DNA from: Gammaproteobacteria bacterium
Lineage (GTDB): Bacteria; Pseudomonadota; Gammaproteobacteria; Competibacterales; Competibacteraceae
Direction of reading: 5' to 3'
Assembly (NCBI GenBank): GCA_020846135.1
Contig: JADLEK010000008.1
Location: 1-64,000, forward strand
DNA: 64,000 bases
Positions 27,447-37,803 of the stretch are shown piece by piece. Under the pieces are notes generated by a model, which worked only from the letters and a program-made list of their open reading frames with translations, did no database searches and was not told the origin of the DNA. Position 1 is the first letter of the stretch; every line of letters starts with the position of its first letter. Position numbers and translations under genes: made by a program.

Positions 27447-28313
27447 ATGTCAAACCCCGTCCCCACCTGGTTGACGCAGATCGGACTCGGCATCCAGCGT
27501 CGGCTGCCGAGTCTGTTGCTGCATGGCCTGTTGGCGCTGGCAGCGGCGCTGGCGCTGCTGCCGCTGCTGTGGATGATCGCCGCCTCGCTGATGCCGCCCG
27601 GCGAAGCCAACCAGTATCCGCCGCACCTGTGGCCCAGCGTCATCACCTTCGAGCATTACACCGCCTTGTTCACCCGACTCGATCTGGCCCGCTACCTGCT
27701 CAACAGCACTCTGCTGGCCAGCGCCGTGACTGTGATTTCGCTGTTCATCAACTCGATGGCCGGTTACGCTTTCGCCAAATTCCGGTTCCGGGGCCGCGAT
27801 CCTTTATTCCGGGGTCTGCTGGCGGCGCTGATCATTCCCGCCCAAGTCGCGATGCTACCGCTGTTTCTGCTGCTCAAGCAGTTCGGCTTCATCAATACCT
27901 ATTGGGGCGTGATCATCCCGGGCATGGCCAGCATCTTCGGCATTTTCCTGATCCGGCAATACCTGCTGGCGATTCCCGACAGCCTGCTGGACGCCGCCCG
28001 CATGGATGGCGCTGGCGAATTCCGGATTTACTGGGCGCTGGCGCTGCCGCTGTGCCGGCCGATTCTGGTGACTTTGGCGATTTTCACCTTCCTGGGCGCG
28101 TGGAACGATTTCATGTGGCCGTTGATCGTGTTGACCGACAGTTCGCGATACACCCTGCCGGTGGCTCTGGCGAATCTGCTCGGTGAGCATGTGCAGGATA
28201 CCGAACTGATGATGGCCGGCTCGGTGCTGACCGTGCTGCCGGTCATGCTGCTGTTCGTAGCTTTGCAAAAACACTACATTGCCGGGATTATGCTGGGCGG
28301 GATGAAAGGTTGA
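27447..28313 (+). CDS. Carbohydrate ABC transporter permease (MalG/UgpE type)
   Basis: This is an inner-membrane permease of 288 residues with about six TM helices. The EAA loop reads DAARMDGAGEFRIYWALALP, where the coupling helix meets the ATPase. The N-terminus (HGLLALAAALALLPLLWMIAASL) and the C-terminal YIAGIMLGGMKG are typical of the CUT1 family second permease. An AAGGA site precedes the ATG. It is alone: no first permease or ATPase adjoins it, though a CUT1-type sugar-binding lipoprotein is encoded 10 kb away (37791). The rest of the transporter must lie elsewhere or be lost. Confidence 0.9.
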   Translation: MSNPVPTWLTQIGLGIQRRLPSLLLHGLLALAAALALLPLLWMIAASLMPPGEANQYPPHLWPSVITFEHYTALFTRLDLARYLLNSTLLASAVTVISLFINSMAGYAFAKFRFRGRDPLFRGLLAALIIPAQVAMLPLFLLLKQFGFINTYWGVIIPGMASIFGIFLIRQYLLAIPDSLLDAARMDGAGEFRIYWALALPLCRPILVTLAIFTFLGAWNDFMWPLIVLTDSSRYTLPVALANLLGEHVQDTELMMAGSVLTVLPVMLLFVALQKHYIAGIMLGGMKG

Positions 28314-28511
28314 AATGCGCTTAAATCCTGCGCTATCACTGAAAAACTCCTCATTAAGGTGTATCTTTAAGGGGAAGCTTCGCGGCGGAACAGCGGGACG
28401 GTGCGCGCTGCCGCCGGATCGAAGTGGGGAAGCCGCTGGCGTAGCCGGCGGCGGCGTCCAAGCCAATTCCGTCGGGGCCATGATCCTCCGACGGCGGAAC
28501 GGAGACAGGTC

Positions 28512-30746
28512 ATGCTGACCAGGATACTACTCCGACTCACTCTTCTGGCCGCGCTGGCGATGCCGCTAGGCGCTCTTGCCCTAGGCGTAGGCCCGATCGA
28601 AGTGCGCTCGGCGCTCAATCAGAATTTCGAGGCCGATATTCCCCTGATCATTAATAATCCGGTGGAATTGACTGGCCTGGCTGTGCGGGTTCCCCGCCAG
28701 CAGGATTTTGATCAGATGGGGGTGGAGCGGCTCGAACTGTTGTCGATGCTCAAGTTCGCCATCCCCAAGCCTGGCGAATCTCCTGTGATCAAGGTCACCT
28801 CGCAGGAACCGATTCGCGAACCCAATTTTAACCTGCTGCTGGAGGTCGTCTGGCCGCGCGGTCGATTGTTCCGCGAATTCCCGGTGCATCTTGACCCCGA
28901 ATTGTATGTCAACCGCCGGCAACCGCCGCCGCCCGCGCCGGTATTGCCACCGCCGCCACCCATTGTAGCAACCGCGCCGGCAGCCGCTGTCGTACCAACA
29001 TTGCCGCCCGCTCCCCCCGTCAGTTTTGACGGCGCTTCATTCTATCCGGTCAAGTCCGGCGAGACCTTGAGGGCTGTCGCCAATCGGGTTCGGCCCTCGA
29101 CGGCCATCAGCCTGCCCCAGATGATGGCGATTCTGGTCGCCGGCAATCCGGAAGCCTTTACCAACGGCAATCCCAATACCTTGCGCGCCGGGGCTACGCT
29201 CAGGGTGCCAACTCCGCAAGCCTTAGGGTTGCCAAGCGCAAGCGCAGCGCCAGCACCGGATCTCGCAGTGGCAGCGGATCCGGCGGCGTCACCGGTTGAA
29301 TCGGGTTCGATGTTGCCACCAGTGCCTCCCGCGCCACTGACGCCATCGCCGGCGCCCATTACGGACTCGATCCCGCCGTCTGGCGCGACCACATCGGTAA
29401 CAACACCTCCGCTGCTGTATCCAGTAACACCGGCGCCGTTACCGACGCCCACCGAGCCACTCCAGGAAATCGTCCCCCAGGCCAGCGTTCCGCAACCTGA
29501 GCCGTCGCCGTCGCCGGTCGTTGCTCCGCCGCCCGAACCGGCGACGCAGACGGTCGTAGCGCCGCCCCCGCCCGAACCGGTGAAGCCGACGCCAGCGGTT
29601 AAACCGCCAGCGCCTGTGATCGAAACTGAAGCAAGCTGGATGGACAACCCAGTGGTGTGGATCGCCATGTTACTGATCGTGCTGGCGGTGGCTGCGATGC
29701 TGCTGTTACCCTTGTTGCGGCGGACTGCAAGACCGAAACCGGCAGCCGCTGGACCAAGCGGAGTAGGTGCTGATGATTCATCCACCCAGGTTCAGGATTC
29801 TCAACCTCGAACCCGCAGGACGCCGGCGGCGGTAGGGGATTTGGCTACAGGTCCAGTAGAGGCGGCAGCGCCGATGCCCAAACCGGCTTCTGAACTGACC
29901 CCGAAACCAGCCGCGCCGCCAAAACCCAGACCCATTGACGATCTGCTCAAGGATATCGACTTCGGCCTTGGCACCGAGCAGTTATCGAACCTGGCTGGGG
30001 CTGCTGGAGCCAAGAGTCCCGCACCGGCCAGTGCAGGCATAGCGCCACCGCCGCGTTTGCCTGACGCCGAGCCGCCGACCTCACCGATTAATCCAGCCTC
30101 CAGACCTGAGACTCACCCTGTCCCACACCCGGCCAAGCTCGAAGCGCGAACGCCCCCACCTCCAGCAGTATCGCCCCAAGCCGTAGACTTGCCATCCGAT
30201 CTGCGTTTGGATGGCATGGATTTCGATTTTGGTGATTTTGGCAGTGACACCGCACGTTCGCAGCCCGAAGAGTTGCCGCCGCTGGAACTCAAACCGGCTG
30301 CGCCGCGTGCAACATCGGTTGATTTGTCGCCATTGACGCTGGATACGTTCGAACCGCTGACCGAGCCACCCTCGATTGGCGCGGCGCGGGCAGTCGCCAA
30401 TGCGGCGTTGGTTCCCGCGCCGGCTGCGCCGCCGATATCGCAGAAATTTGAATTCAGCGATGTTAGCCAGGATTATCAGGCTACCCGCGAGGATTCATTC
30501 CGGCTGGACGAGGAACTGATGGGAATCGGCGGAAAATCGCTCGATCTGGGCCAGATGGATCTGGAAGCGTCGACCGGCGGCGGCGCTTCAGGGGCTGATT
30601 ATGTCGAAACCAAGCTGGATCTGGCGACGGCCTATCTGGATATGGGCGATCAGGTCGGCGCGCGTAGTCTTCTGGAAGACGTGCTACGCGAGGGTGATCA
30701 CCAGCAAAAGACCCGTGCGGGGGAATTGCTCAAGAAGTTGGGGTAA
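28512..30746 (+). CDS. fimV: FimV-like peptidoglycan-binding hub protein
   Basis: This is a 744-residue protein of the FimV/TspA family, which organises type IV pilus assembly and polarity at the cell pole. After a signal peptide (cleaved near ALA-LG) come the FimV N-terminal domain (LGVGPIEVRSALNQNFEADI), a LysM-like peptidoglycan-binding segment (FYPVKSGETLRAVANRV), a long Pro/Ala-rich linker, a TM helix (VVWIAMLLIVLAVAAMLLL), an acidic/Pro-rich cytoplasmic region, and the conserved C-terminal helix pair (KLDLATAYLDMGDQVGARSL). A GGAGACAGG ribosome-binding region precedes ATG 28512. It is shorter than Pseudomonas FimV (about 900). No pilus genes adjoin it. Confidence 0.9.
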   Translation: MLTRILLRLTLLAALAMPLGALALGVGPIEVRSALNQNFEADIPLIINNPVELTGLAVRVPRQQDFDQMGVERLELLSMLKFAIPKPGESPVIKVTSQEPIREPNFNLLLEVVWPRGRLFREFPVHLDPELYVNRRQPPPPAPVLPPPPPIVATAPAAAVVPTLPPAPPVSFDGASFYPVKSGETLRAVANRVRPSTAISLPQMMAILVAGNPEAFTNGNPNTLRAGATLRVPTPQALGLPSASAAPAPDLAVAADPAASPVESGSMLPPVPPAPLTPSPAPITDSIPPSGATTSVTTPPLLYPVTPAPLPTPTEPLQEIVPQASVPQPEPSPSPVVAPPPEPATQTVVAPPPPEPVKPTPAVKPPAPVIETEASWMDNPVVWIAMLLIVLAVAAMLLLPLLRRTARPKPAAAGPSGVGADDSSTQVQDSQPRTRRTPAAVGDLATGPVEAAAPMPKPASELTPKPAAPPKPRPIDDLLKDIDFGLGTEQLSNLAGAAGAKSPAPASAGIAPPPRLPDAEPPTSPINPASRPETHPVPHPAKLEARTPPPPAVSPQAVDLPSDLRLDGMDFDFGDFGSDTARSQPEELPPLELKPAAPRATSVDLSPLTLDTFEPLTEPPSIGAARAVANAALVPAPAAPPISQKFEFSDVSQDYQATREDSFRLDEELMGIGGKSLDLGQMDLEASTGGGASGADYVETKLDLATAYLDMGDQVGARSLLEDVLREGDHQQKTRAGELLKKLG

Positions 30747-30809
30747 AAAAATCGGTTTTTCGACTTTCCGGGTCGAAGAACTCCCATCATTTTCCATCAA
30801 GGATCAACC

Positions 30810-31154
30810 ATGCGTTTGCGGCTGTTTGCTGGATTGTTATTGCTGGCGCCCGTTCTGGTCTGGAGCCAGAACACCGCCAAGCCCGCTGATCTGGAGCCCA
30901 TTCCCGATGGTCCTCCGGACGCCGCTGAAGAGCAGGGTGTCCCCGCCCCTGAGGTGACGATTCGCCAGCGTGGCGCACAGGGTTCGGTTGAGGAATACCG
31001 GGCAGGTGGCGTGCTGTACATGATCAAGGTCAACCCGGCCAAGGGGGCGTCCTACTACCTGGTCGATTCCGATGGCAACGGCAACATGGAAACCCGCTAC
31101 AACGATCTGCAAAGCAATATGGCGATCCCGGCCTGGGTATTGTTGCGCTGGTGA
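30810..31154 (+). CDS. DUF2782 family secreted protein
   Basis: This is a 114-residue protein with a signal peptide (LFAGLLLLAPVLVWSQ). The conserved part, TIRQRGAQGSVEEYRAGG then YMIKVNPAKGASYYLVD with DGNG, identifies the DUF2782 family of gammaproteobacteria. The function is unknown; the size and export suggest a small periplasmic protein. A short inverted repeat (TTCGAC/GTCGAA, 30759-30777) lies upstream but without a T-tract. Its last residues IPAWVLLRW are typical. Confidence 0.82.
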   Translation: MRLRLFAGLLLLAPVLVWSQNTAKPADLEPIPDGPPDAAEEQGVPAPEVTIRQRGAQGSVEEYRAGGVLYMIKVNPAKGASYYLVDSDGNGNMETRYNDLQSNMAIPAWVLLRW

Positions 31155-31188
31155 TGTGATGATCGTTGCAGTAGAACGGGTTACCTGC

Positions 31189-31268
31189 TTAGGTAATTTG
31201 TCATAAAGACCATACCGGGTGTCGATTATCATTCCAGAAACCAGTCACGGAAAAATACGGAAAATTTT
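31189..31268. repeat. Dispersed ~80-base repeat, copy 2
   Basis: This is the counterpart of 25441-25521 and non-coding here. Its end overlaps an inverted repeat, CACGGAA...TTCCGTG, spanning 31246-31300 with the inner blocks ACGGAAA and TTTCCGGG. Another hairpin follows at 31393-31439 (GGATTTTCCGTT / AACGGAAAATCC, 12-bp arms). Together these fill the 360-base gap before purL; no gene is seen in the gap. Confidence 0.65.
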
Positions 31269-31392
31269 TATTTTTCAGTGTGTTTCCGGGTTCTTCCGTG
31301 GCTAATATCCTTAGGTTGGAGTGAACGCCAAAGTGGGTATCATTTGTTCGGGAAATCCCCTTGGTGCCTGCCCGATCTGGGAGATCTGGTTC

Positions 31393-31439
31393 GGATTTTC
31401 CGTTTACCCTGAGCTTGTCCAAGCGTTAACGGAAAATCC
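31393..31439. repeat. 12-bp inverted repeat upstream of purL
   Basis: GGATTTTCCGTT (31393-31404) is complementary to AACGGAAAATCC (31428-31439). The loop contains CCTGAGCTTGTCC, a common extragenic repeat motif in Proteobacteria. No T-run follows, so a terminator is unlikely. Its location 80 bases before purL leaves a structural or regulatory RNA role open. Confidence 0.5.
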
Positions 31440-31517
31440 TTGAGTTAAAGGCAGTGGTGGTTGGTACTGCGGATATACTGATAGCCACGTTCCCCGCCCG
31501 CCTGGAGAATCCCCGCA

Positions 31518-34500
31518 ATGCTGCGTTTCCGTGGAAGTCCCGCCCTGTCGCCATTCCGCCTGGAAAAACTGCTGGCCGCCTTGCAGCAGCGGGTTCCAGC
31601 CATCATCGGCGTCTATGCTGAGTTCATTCATTTTGTGGATGGTCGCCTGACCACCCACGACCGGGAAGTGCTGGATCAATTGCTGCGCTACGGTCCTGCT
31701 GTCCCGCAACGCCACCTGACCGGCGAGCCGACTGCCCTGGTGATTCCCCGCCCCGGCACCATTTCTCCCTGGTCCTCCAAAGCGACCGACATCGCCCATA
31801 ACTGCGGCTTGCAACACGTCCGCCGCATCGAGCGCGGCGTGGCCTACTATCTCACCACTGCCCAACCGCTGACTGCTGCCGATTGGACCGGGCTGCAACC
31901 GGCGCTGCATGACCGGATGACCGAAGTTGTCTTGTCGCCCGACGAGGATCCGACAGTGCTGTTTGCTCAGGCGGAACCTGCGCCTCTGACCTGCGTGGAC
32001 CTGATCGGCGGCGGACGAACCGCGCTGGCGACCGCCAATCGTGAGTTGGGTCTGGCGCTAGCCGAAGATGAAATCGATTATCTGGCGGACTGCTTTACTC
32101 AACTGGCGCGCAATCCTACCGATGTCGAATTGATGATGTTCGCCCAGGCCAATTCCGAGCATTGCCGGCACAAGATTTTCAACGCCGACTGGGTGATTGA
32201 CGGCGTCCCGCAGGATCATTCGCTGTTCGCCATGATCCGCCATACCCACGCCTGCCATCCTGACAACGTCCTGTCGGCCTATAGCGACAACGCGGCAGTC
32301 ATGAGCGGCTTTCCCGCTGGGCGGTTTTTCCCTGATCCCGCTGATGGACGATACCGCTACCACATCGAACCGGCCCACATCTTGATGAAGGTGGAAACCC
32401 ACAACCACCCGACCGCGATTGCCCCCTTTCCTGGCGCGGCGACCGGCTCCGGCGGCGAAATCCGCGACGAGGGCGCCACCGGACGTGGGGCGAAACCCAA
32501 GGCCGGGTTATGCGGCTTCTCGGTGTCGAACCTGCGGATTCCCGGCTTTATTCAGCCGTGGGAGCCGGACTACGGCAAGCCGGAGCGGATCGCCTCGGCG
32601 CTGGAGATCATGCTTGAGGGTCCACTGGGCGCAGCGGCGTTCAATAACGAGTTTGGCCGTCCCAATTTGGCGGGCTGTTTCCGCACCTTTGAAGCCGACG
32701 GTCCCGATGGGCAGCGGCGCGGCTATCACAAACCGATCATGATCGCCGGTGGACTGGGCAATATCCGGGAACCGGACGTGCATAAAGCCGCCCTCCCCGT
32801 CGGAGCTGCGATTGTGGTTCTGGGCGGGCCGGCGATGCTGATCGGACTGGGCGGCGGCGCAGCTTCCAGCATGGCGGCGGGCAGTTCCCATGAGGATCTG
32901 GATTTCGCCTCGGTGCAGCGCGGCAACCCGGAAATCCAGCGCCGCGTTCAGGAAGTGATCGACCGTTGCACCGCCCTGGGCGAACACAATCCGATTTTGT
33001 CGATTCATGATGTGGGCGCCGGGGGCTTGTCCAACGCGGTCCCGGAAATCGTGCAGGGGGCCGGGCGCGGCGGCTATTTCGAGTTGCGCGAGGTTCCCAA
33101 CGCCGATCCTGGCATGACCCCGATGCAGATCTGGTGTAACGAGGCCCAGGAGCGCTATGTGCTGGCGGTTGCCGCTGCGGGCCTGCCCGTCTTTCAGGCG
33201 CTGTGCGACCGGGAGCGTTGTCCGTATGCCGTCATCGGAGTGGCGACCGCTGAACCTCATCTGCTCATCACGGACCGGCAATTCGCCAACCAGCCGGTGG
33301 ATTTGCCGATGGATGTGCTGTTCGGCAAGCCACCGAAAATGCAGCGTGACGCCACCCATGACGCCTGCCAGGATTCGGGTGCTGAGAGTGAAAGCGCGGC
33401 TGAAGAAGATCTCTCACTGGCCGACGCAGTAGCGCGGGTGCTGCGGTTCCCGGCGGTCGCTGACAAGAGTTTTCTGATCACCATCGGCGACCGAACCGTA
33501 ACCGGCCTGGTGTGCCGCGATCAAATGATTGGGCCGTGGCAAGTCCCGGTTAGCGATGTGGCGGTGACTGCGACCAGCTTTGACGCAATTACCGGCGAAG
33601 CCATGGCGATGGGCGAGCGCGCGCCGCTGGCGGTGGTTAATGCGCCGGCTTCCGGACGGATGGCGGTCAGTGAAGCGATCACCAATATCGCCGCCGCCCG
33701 TATTGACCAACTCGGCGAGGTCAAACTGTCGGCTAACTGGATGGCGGCGGCGGGTCATCCCGGCGAAGACATCCGGTTATTCGACACGGTTAAAGCAGTG
33801 GGCCTGGAATTATGTCCGGCGCTGGGCATCGCCATTCCGGTCGGCAAGGATTCGCTGTCGATGAAAACAGTCTGGGAAGAGCACGGCGAGCGTAAAAGCG
33901 TGGTTGCGCCGCTGTCCCTGATGATTTCCGCATTCGCCCCGGTCATAGATATTCGCCGGACCCTGACCCCGCAATTAAAGACAAATTGTGGCGATACCGA
34001 TTTACTGCTGATTGATCTGGGTCGCGGCCAAAACCGGCTGGGCGGTTCAACGCTGGAGCAGGTTTCTCATCCATTCAATGATGCCGTTCCCGACCTGGAT
34101 TCGCCCGAGGATCTCAAAGCCTTCTTCGCCGTGATTCAACAGTTGAATGCTGAAGGCCAGTTGCTTGCCTATCACGACCGGTCTGATGGCGGATTATTAG
34201 CGGTATTGGCGGAAATGCAGTTTGCGGGCGGGTGTGGCTTAACCATCCTGCTGGATGACTTGGCCGATAGTCCATTCCCGGCCCTGTTTGCCGAAGAGTT
34301 GGGCGCAGTCATTCAAATCCGGGCCACGCACCGCCAGGCGGTCTTAACACAACTGGCCGCCGCCGGTCTGGGCGAATGCAGTCATGTCATTGGCGGGTTA
34401 AATAGCGAGGATCGACTGATTCTGCGCTTTGCCGGCGAAAGCATTTTTAGCGTCAGCCGTTCTGAATTGCGGCGACTGTGGTCAGAAACCAGCTATCAGA

Positions 34501-35414
34501 TGCAGGCGTTGCGCGATCATTCCGACTGCGCCCGCGAAGCCTTTGACGCCGCCGCCGATCCTGCTGATCCGGGGCTAAAAGTTCACCTGACTTTTAATCC
34601 CGCCGAGGATATTGCTGCGCCATTGATTGCGAATGGCGCACAGCCGCGCATCGCGATTCTGCGCGAGCAGGGCGTTAATGGTCAGGTGGAAATGGCGGCG
34701 GCGTTTGACCGGGCCGGTTTTGCCGCGATGGATGTCCACATGAGCGATTTAATCACCGGACGGATAACGCTGGACGGATTCGACGGTATCGTCGCCTGTG
34801 GCGGGTTTTCCTACGGCGATGTCCTGGGGGCCGGTGAAGGTTGGGCCAAGTCCATCCTGTTCAATGCCCGGACCCGCGATCAATTTGCTGCGTTTTTCGC
34901 CCGCCCGGACCGCTTCGGCCTGGGCGTCTGCAATGGCTGCCAGATGTTATCCAGCCTGCACGAACTGATTCCCGGAGCCGAAGGCTGGCCGCGCTTTGTC
35001 CGTAACCGAGTGGAGCAATTCGAGGCTCGGCTCAGTCTGGTCGATGTTTTGCCGTCGCCGTCGTTGTTTCTGCAAGGGATGGCGGGGTCGCGATTGCCGG
35101 TCGCGGTGGCGCATGGCGAGGGGCGAGCCGAGTTTCGCGATGAGAACGGCGCAGCCGTGGCGTTAGCAGACGGACTGGTGGCGTTGCGGTTCGTGAACTC
35201 TTTCGGGCAGTCGGCGGCGACCTATCCCGCCAATCCCAACGGCTCGCCGGGCGGCATTACCGGCCTGAGCAACCGCGATGGGCGCTTCACCATCCTGATG
35301 CCGCACCCGGAACGGCTATTCCGCACCGTGCAGTATTCCTGGCATCCCGAGGGTTGGGGAGAAGATGGGCCGTGGTTGCGGCTGTTCCGCAATGCCCGAC
35401 GCTGGCTGGGATAG
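31518..35414 (+). CDS. purL: Phosphoribosylformylglycinamidine synthase
   Basis: This is the large single-chain PurL, which converts FGAR, glutamine and ATP to FGAM in purine synthesis. It has 1298 residues (E. coli 1295). The start [16 protein letters not shown] matches the family. The FGAM synthetase core has [20 protein letters not shown] and [13 protein letters not shown] segments ([14 protein letters not shown]). The C-terminal class I glutaminase domain has the Cys nucleophile in GVCNGCQML and the His in LMPHPERLF. The gene is single and convergent with rpsT. No PurR-type operator was recognised. Confidence 0.97.
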   Translation: MLRFRGSPALSPFRLEKLLAALQQRVPAIIGVYAEFIHFVDGRLTTHDREVLDQLLRYGPAVPQRHLTGEPTALVIPRPGTISPWSSKATDIAHNCGLQHVRRIERGVAYYLTTAQPLTAADWTGLQPALHDRMTEVVLSPDEDPTVLFAQAEPAPLTCVDLIGGGRTALATANRELGLALAEDEIDYLADCFTQLARNPTDVELMMFAQANSEHCRHKIFNADWVIDGVPQDHSLFAMIRHTHACHPDNVLSAYSDNAAVMSGFPAGRFFPDPADGRYRYHIEPAHILMKVETHNHPTAIAPFPGAATGSGGEIRDEGATGRGAKPKAGLCGFSVSNLRIPGFIQPWEPDYGKPERIASALEIMLEGPLGAAAFNNEFGRPNLAGCFRTFEADGPDGQRRGYHKPIMIAGGLGNIREPDVHKAALPVGAAIVVLGGPAMLIGLGGGAASSMAAGSSHEDLDFASVQRGNPEIQRRVQEVIDRCTALGEHNPILSIHDVGAGGLSNAVPEIVQGAGRGGYFELREVPNADPGMTPMQIWCNEAQERYVLAVAAAGLPVFQALCDRERCPYAVIGVATAEPHLLITDRQFANQPVDLPMDVLFGKPPKMQRDATHDACQDSGAESESAAEEDLSLADAVARVLRFPAVADKSFLITIGDRTVTGLVCRDQMIGPWQVPVSDVAVTATSFDAITGEAMAMGERAPLAVVNAPASGRMAVSEAITNIAAARIDQLGEVKLSANWMAAAGHPGEDIRLFDTVKAVGLELCPALGIAIPVGKDSLSMKTVWEEHGERKSVVAPLSLMISAFAPVIDIRRTLTPQLKTNCGDTDLLLIDLGRGQNRLGGSTLEQVSHPFNDAVPDLDSPEDLKAFFAVIQQLNAEGQLLAYHDRSDGGLLAVLAEMQFAGGCGLTILLDDLADSPFPALFAEELGAVIQIRATHRQAVLTQLAAAGLGECSHVIGGLNSEDRLILRFAGESIFSVSRSELRRLWSETSYQMQALRDHSDCAREAFDAAADPADPGLKVHLTFNPAEDIAAPLIANGAQPRIAILREQGVNGQVEMAAAFDRAGFAAMDVHMSDLITGRITLDGFDGIVACGGFSYGDVLGAGEGWAKSILFNARTRDQFAAFFARPDRFGLGVCNGCQMLSSLHELIPGAEGWPRFVRNRVEQFEARLSLVDVLPSPSLFLQGMAGSRLPVAVAHGEGRAEFRDENGAAVALADGLVALRFVNSFGQSAATYPANPNGSPGGITGLSNRDGRFTILMPHPERLFRTVQYSWHPEGWGEDGPWLRLFRNARRWLG

Positions 35415-35449
35415 CGGGCCGCGCCCCGGTCAAGGCGGCGCAGCGAAAT

Positions 35450-35722
35450 TCAGACTGGCGCGGGCATGGCGCGGATGTGATGGATCAGGCGACTCTTGTG
35501 GCGAGCGGCTTTATTCATGTGAATGATGCTCTTGCGGGCCATGCGGTCGATGATCGGCACGGCGATTTGATACTCGGCTTCGGCTTTGGCTTGATCGCCG
35601 CTGTGAATAGCCTTGATCACCCGCTTGATATAAGTCCGCAGCATGGAGCGCATGCTGGCGTTATGTTGATGATGCTTTTCCGCCTGACGGGCGCGTTTCT
35701 TCGCTTGAACGGTGTTAGCCAA
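35450..35722 (-). CDS. rpsT: 30S ribosomal protein S20
   Basis: This is a 90-residue primary 16S rRNA-binding protein, helical and very basic (MANTVQAKKRARQAEKHHQH at the start). The start codon is TTG at 35722, with AGGAG about 8 bases upstream. E. coli rpsT also starts with UUG, and that weak codon is part of S20 autogenous control, so a similar translational feedback is likely here. It is transcribed alone, convergent with purL. Confidence 0.96.
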   Translation of the reverse strand: MANTVQAKKRARQAEKHHQHNASMRSMLRTYIKRVIKAIHSGDQAKAEAEYQIAVPIIDRMARKSIIHMNKAARHKSRLIHHIRAMPAPV

Positions 35723-35881
35723 TGTTAAAGCTCCTGATAAACAATGGGATAAATATAAAGGGATGGGGAGTAAAAGGGCGGTAATGATTTACGCTTCCCG
35801 CTGCGCTGTCAATCCCTGACGGGTTGCCGCTGGCAGCGCCTGGAGAATGCGCCGCCAGCGGCGGAGTGGCTCAACAGTCCT

Positions 35882-37156
35882 TTACTGCGCCGCTGCCAAT
35901 GCTTGTTCCAGATCGGCCAGAATGTCATCGATATGTTCGATGCCAATCGACAGCCGCACCAGATCTTCGCTAACGCCCGCCTTGGCTAGTTCCGCCGGCG
36001 ACAGTTGCCGGTGGGTGGTGGTCGCCGGGTGACAGGCCAGCGATTTGGCGTCGCCGATGTTGACCAGCCGGGTGACCAGTTGCAGGGCATCAATGAACTT
36101 CGCCCCGGCTTCACGCCCGCCCTGAATGCCGAAGCTGAGAATGCTGGAGCCGCGCCCGCCCATGTATTTGTCCACCAATGGCTTGTCCGGGCTGTCGGCC
36201 AGCGCCGGATAATTCACCCATTCGACCTGTGGGTGGCCCTTGAGAAACTCAGCCGCCTTCAGCGCATTTTCACAATGGCGATCCATCCGCACCGGCAAGG
36301 TCTCAATGCCCTGCAAAATCAGGAAGCTGTTGAACGGTGAGATCGCCGCACCGGTATTGCGGAGCGGCACCACCCGCGCCCGGCCAATGAACGCCGCCGG
36401 TCCCAGCGCCTCGACGTAGACCACGCCGTGATAGGACGGATCAGGTTCATTCAGGCAGGCAAAGCGGTCCTTGTGCTGATCCCAGGGGAAGCGCCCGGAA
36501 TCGACGATGGCGCCGCCAATGCTGGTGCCGTGGCCGCCCATGTACTTGGTCAGGGCGTGTACCACAATATCCGCGCCATGCTCGAACGGCCGGCACAGGT
36601 ACGGGGTCGGCACGGTGTTATCAACGATCAGCGGTACGCCCTGGGCATGGGCGATAGCCGCCAGCGCCCCGAAATCAACCACATTGGCCGCCGGATTGCC
36701 AATCGATTCGCAGAACACCGCCTTGGTTTTGCCATCGATCAGCCGACCCAGCGCCTCGACATCGCGGTAATCGGCGAACCGGGCCTGAATCCCGAACCGG
36801 GGCAGAGTGTGGGCGAACAGGTTATAAGTGCCGCCGTACAGGGTCGAAGTGGTGACGATGTTGTCGCCGGTCTCGGCAATGGTCATCAGCGCATAGGTGA
36901 TCGCCGCCATCCCTGACGCTACCCCCAGCGCCCCTACTCCGCCCTCCAGCGCCGCGACCCGTTGTTCCAGAACCGCCGTGGTCGGATTCATGATCCGGGT
37001 GTAGATATTGCCTGGCACCTTGAGATCGAACAGGTCGGCTCCGTGCTGGGTATCGTCGAAGGCGTAGGAAGTGGTTTGATAAATAGGAACGGCAACCGCC
37101 TTGGTAGTGGCTTCGGGCGTGTAGCCGCCGTGAATGGCGATGGTTTCAAGTTTCAT
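35882..37156 (-). CDS. metY: O-acetylhomoserine sulfhydrylase (aminocarboxypropyltransferase)
   Basis: This is a PLP enzyme of 424 residues that makes homocysteine (or methionine) directly from O-acetylhomoserine and sulfide (or methanethiol). The start MKLETIAIHGGYTPEATTKA and the PLP-lysine region HALTKYMGGHGTSIGG identify the MetY branch rather than MetB or MetZ. The C-terminal HPATTTHRQLSPAELAKAG is conserved. ATG 37156 is chosen over an in-frame upstream start at 37180. It is monocistronic between rpsT and pgpA. No SAM riboswitch was recognised upstream, where only 50 bases separate it from the pgpA stop. Confidence 0.94.
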   Translation of the reverse strand: MKLETIAIHGGYTPEATTKAVAVPIYQTTSYAFDDTQHGADLFDLKVPGNIYTRIMNPTTAVLEQRVAALEGGVGALGVASGMAAITYALMTIAETGDNIVTTSTLYGGTYNLFAHTLPRFGIQARFADYRDVEALGRLIDGKTKAVFCESIGNPAANVVDFGALAAIAHAQGVPLIVDNTVPTPYLCRPFEHGADIVVHALTKYMGGHGTSIGGAIVDSGRFPWDQHKDRFACLNEPDPSYHGVVYVEALGPAAFIGRARVVPLRNTGAAISPFNSFLILQGIETLPVRMDRHCENALKAAEFLKGHPQVEWVNYPALADSPDKPLVDKYMGGRGSSILSFGIQGGREAGAKFIDALQLVTRLVNIGDAKSLACHPATTTHRQLSPAELAKAGVSEDLVRLSIGIEHIDDILADLEQALAAAQ

Positions 37157-37210
37157 GGGCGGGATTCCGTGGATTGCCAAGGAGAAAGTGGGTAAGTTTG
37201 AACGCGGCGA

Positions 37211-37732
37211 TCAGGCTATGTCCAGCAGGGCCGCGCCATAAGCCAGCCCCTGCAACGCCAGCCAGGCGTAGATTGCCGCCAGCAGATCGTCGAACATGAT
37301 CCCGAACCCGCCGCCGATGTGCTGATCCGCCTGCCGGATTGGCCACGGTTTAACAATGTCAAACAGCCGGAACAGCGCAAACCCGGCCATGATCCACAGC
37401 CAGCCGGATGGCGCGGCGATCATGGTGATGAAATAGCCGACGACCTCATCCCAGACAATCGCCGGATGATCATGAACGCCCAGATCGTGGGTGGTTCGGT
37501 CGCACAACCAGACGCCTAGCCCGAAGCCAGCGGCGGTGAGCAGCAGATAGGCCCACAGCGGCAGCGGTTGCGCCAGCAGATACAGCGGAATCGCGGCCAG
37601 GGTACCGAAGGTGCCCGGCGCTTTCGGCGCACAGCCGGAGCCAAAGCCAAGCGCTAGAAAATGCACTGGATCGCGGAATACCCGAGCACAGGGCTTGGTT
37701 GCGACCGGTGGGGATGAGGGGACATGCTTCAT
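37211..37732 (-). CDS. pgpA: Phosphatidylglycerophosphatase A
   Basis: This is an inner-membrane enzyme of 173 residues that dephosphorylates phosphatidylglycerophosphate to phosphatidylglycerol. Conserved blocks are GFGSGCAPKAPGTFGTL, IVWDEVVGYFITM and RLFDIVKPWPI, then GGFGIMFDDLLA; the acidic residues in these bind metal. There are about four TM helices. It is upstream of metY on the same strand and divergent from the sugar-binding lipoprotein gene. The thiL partner often found before pgpA is not here. Confidence 0.95.
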   Translation of the reverse strand: MKHVPSSPPVATKPCARVFRDPVHFLALGFGSGCAPKAPGTFGTLAAIPLYLLAQPLPLWAYLLLTAAGFGLGVWLCDRTTHDLGVHDHPAIVWDEVVGYFITMIAAPSGWLWIMAGFALFRLFDIVKPWPIRQADQHIGGGFGIMFDDLLAAIYAWLALQGLAYGAALLDIA

Positions 37733-37782
37733 GGGTGAAGGATCCTACGCTACGGAACGACCACTATAGGAGGTTTTGCCTC

Positions 37783-37803
37783 ATGAGTAGATGCGCAACA
37801 TGA
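37783..37803 (+). other. Six-codon ORF at the best ribosome-binding site before the sugar-binding gene
   Basis: AGGAGG at 37768-37773 is ideally spaced for ATG 37783, which encodes only MSRCAT before TGA at 37801-37803. That stop overlaps ATG 37800 of the lipoprotein gene (ATGA-type). The large frame has no good site of its own. Translational coupling or a leader peptide is suggested. Confidence 0.35.

Noticed and set aside
30747..30780. Terminator after fimV (TTCGAC/GTCGAA stem)
   Set aside because: No T-run follows the stem on the plus strand, and the next gene is close and co-directional.
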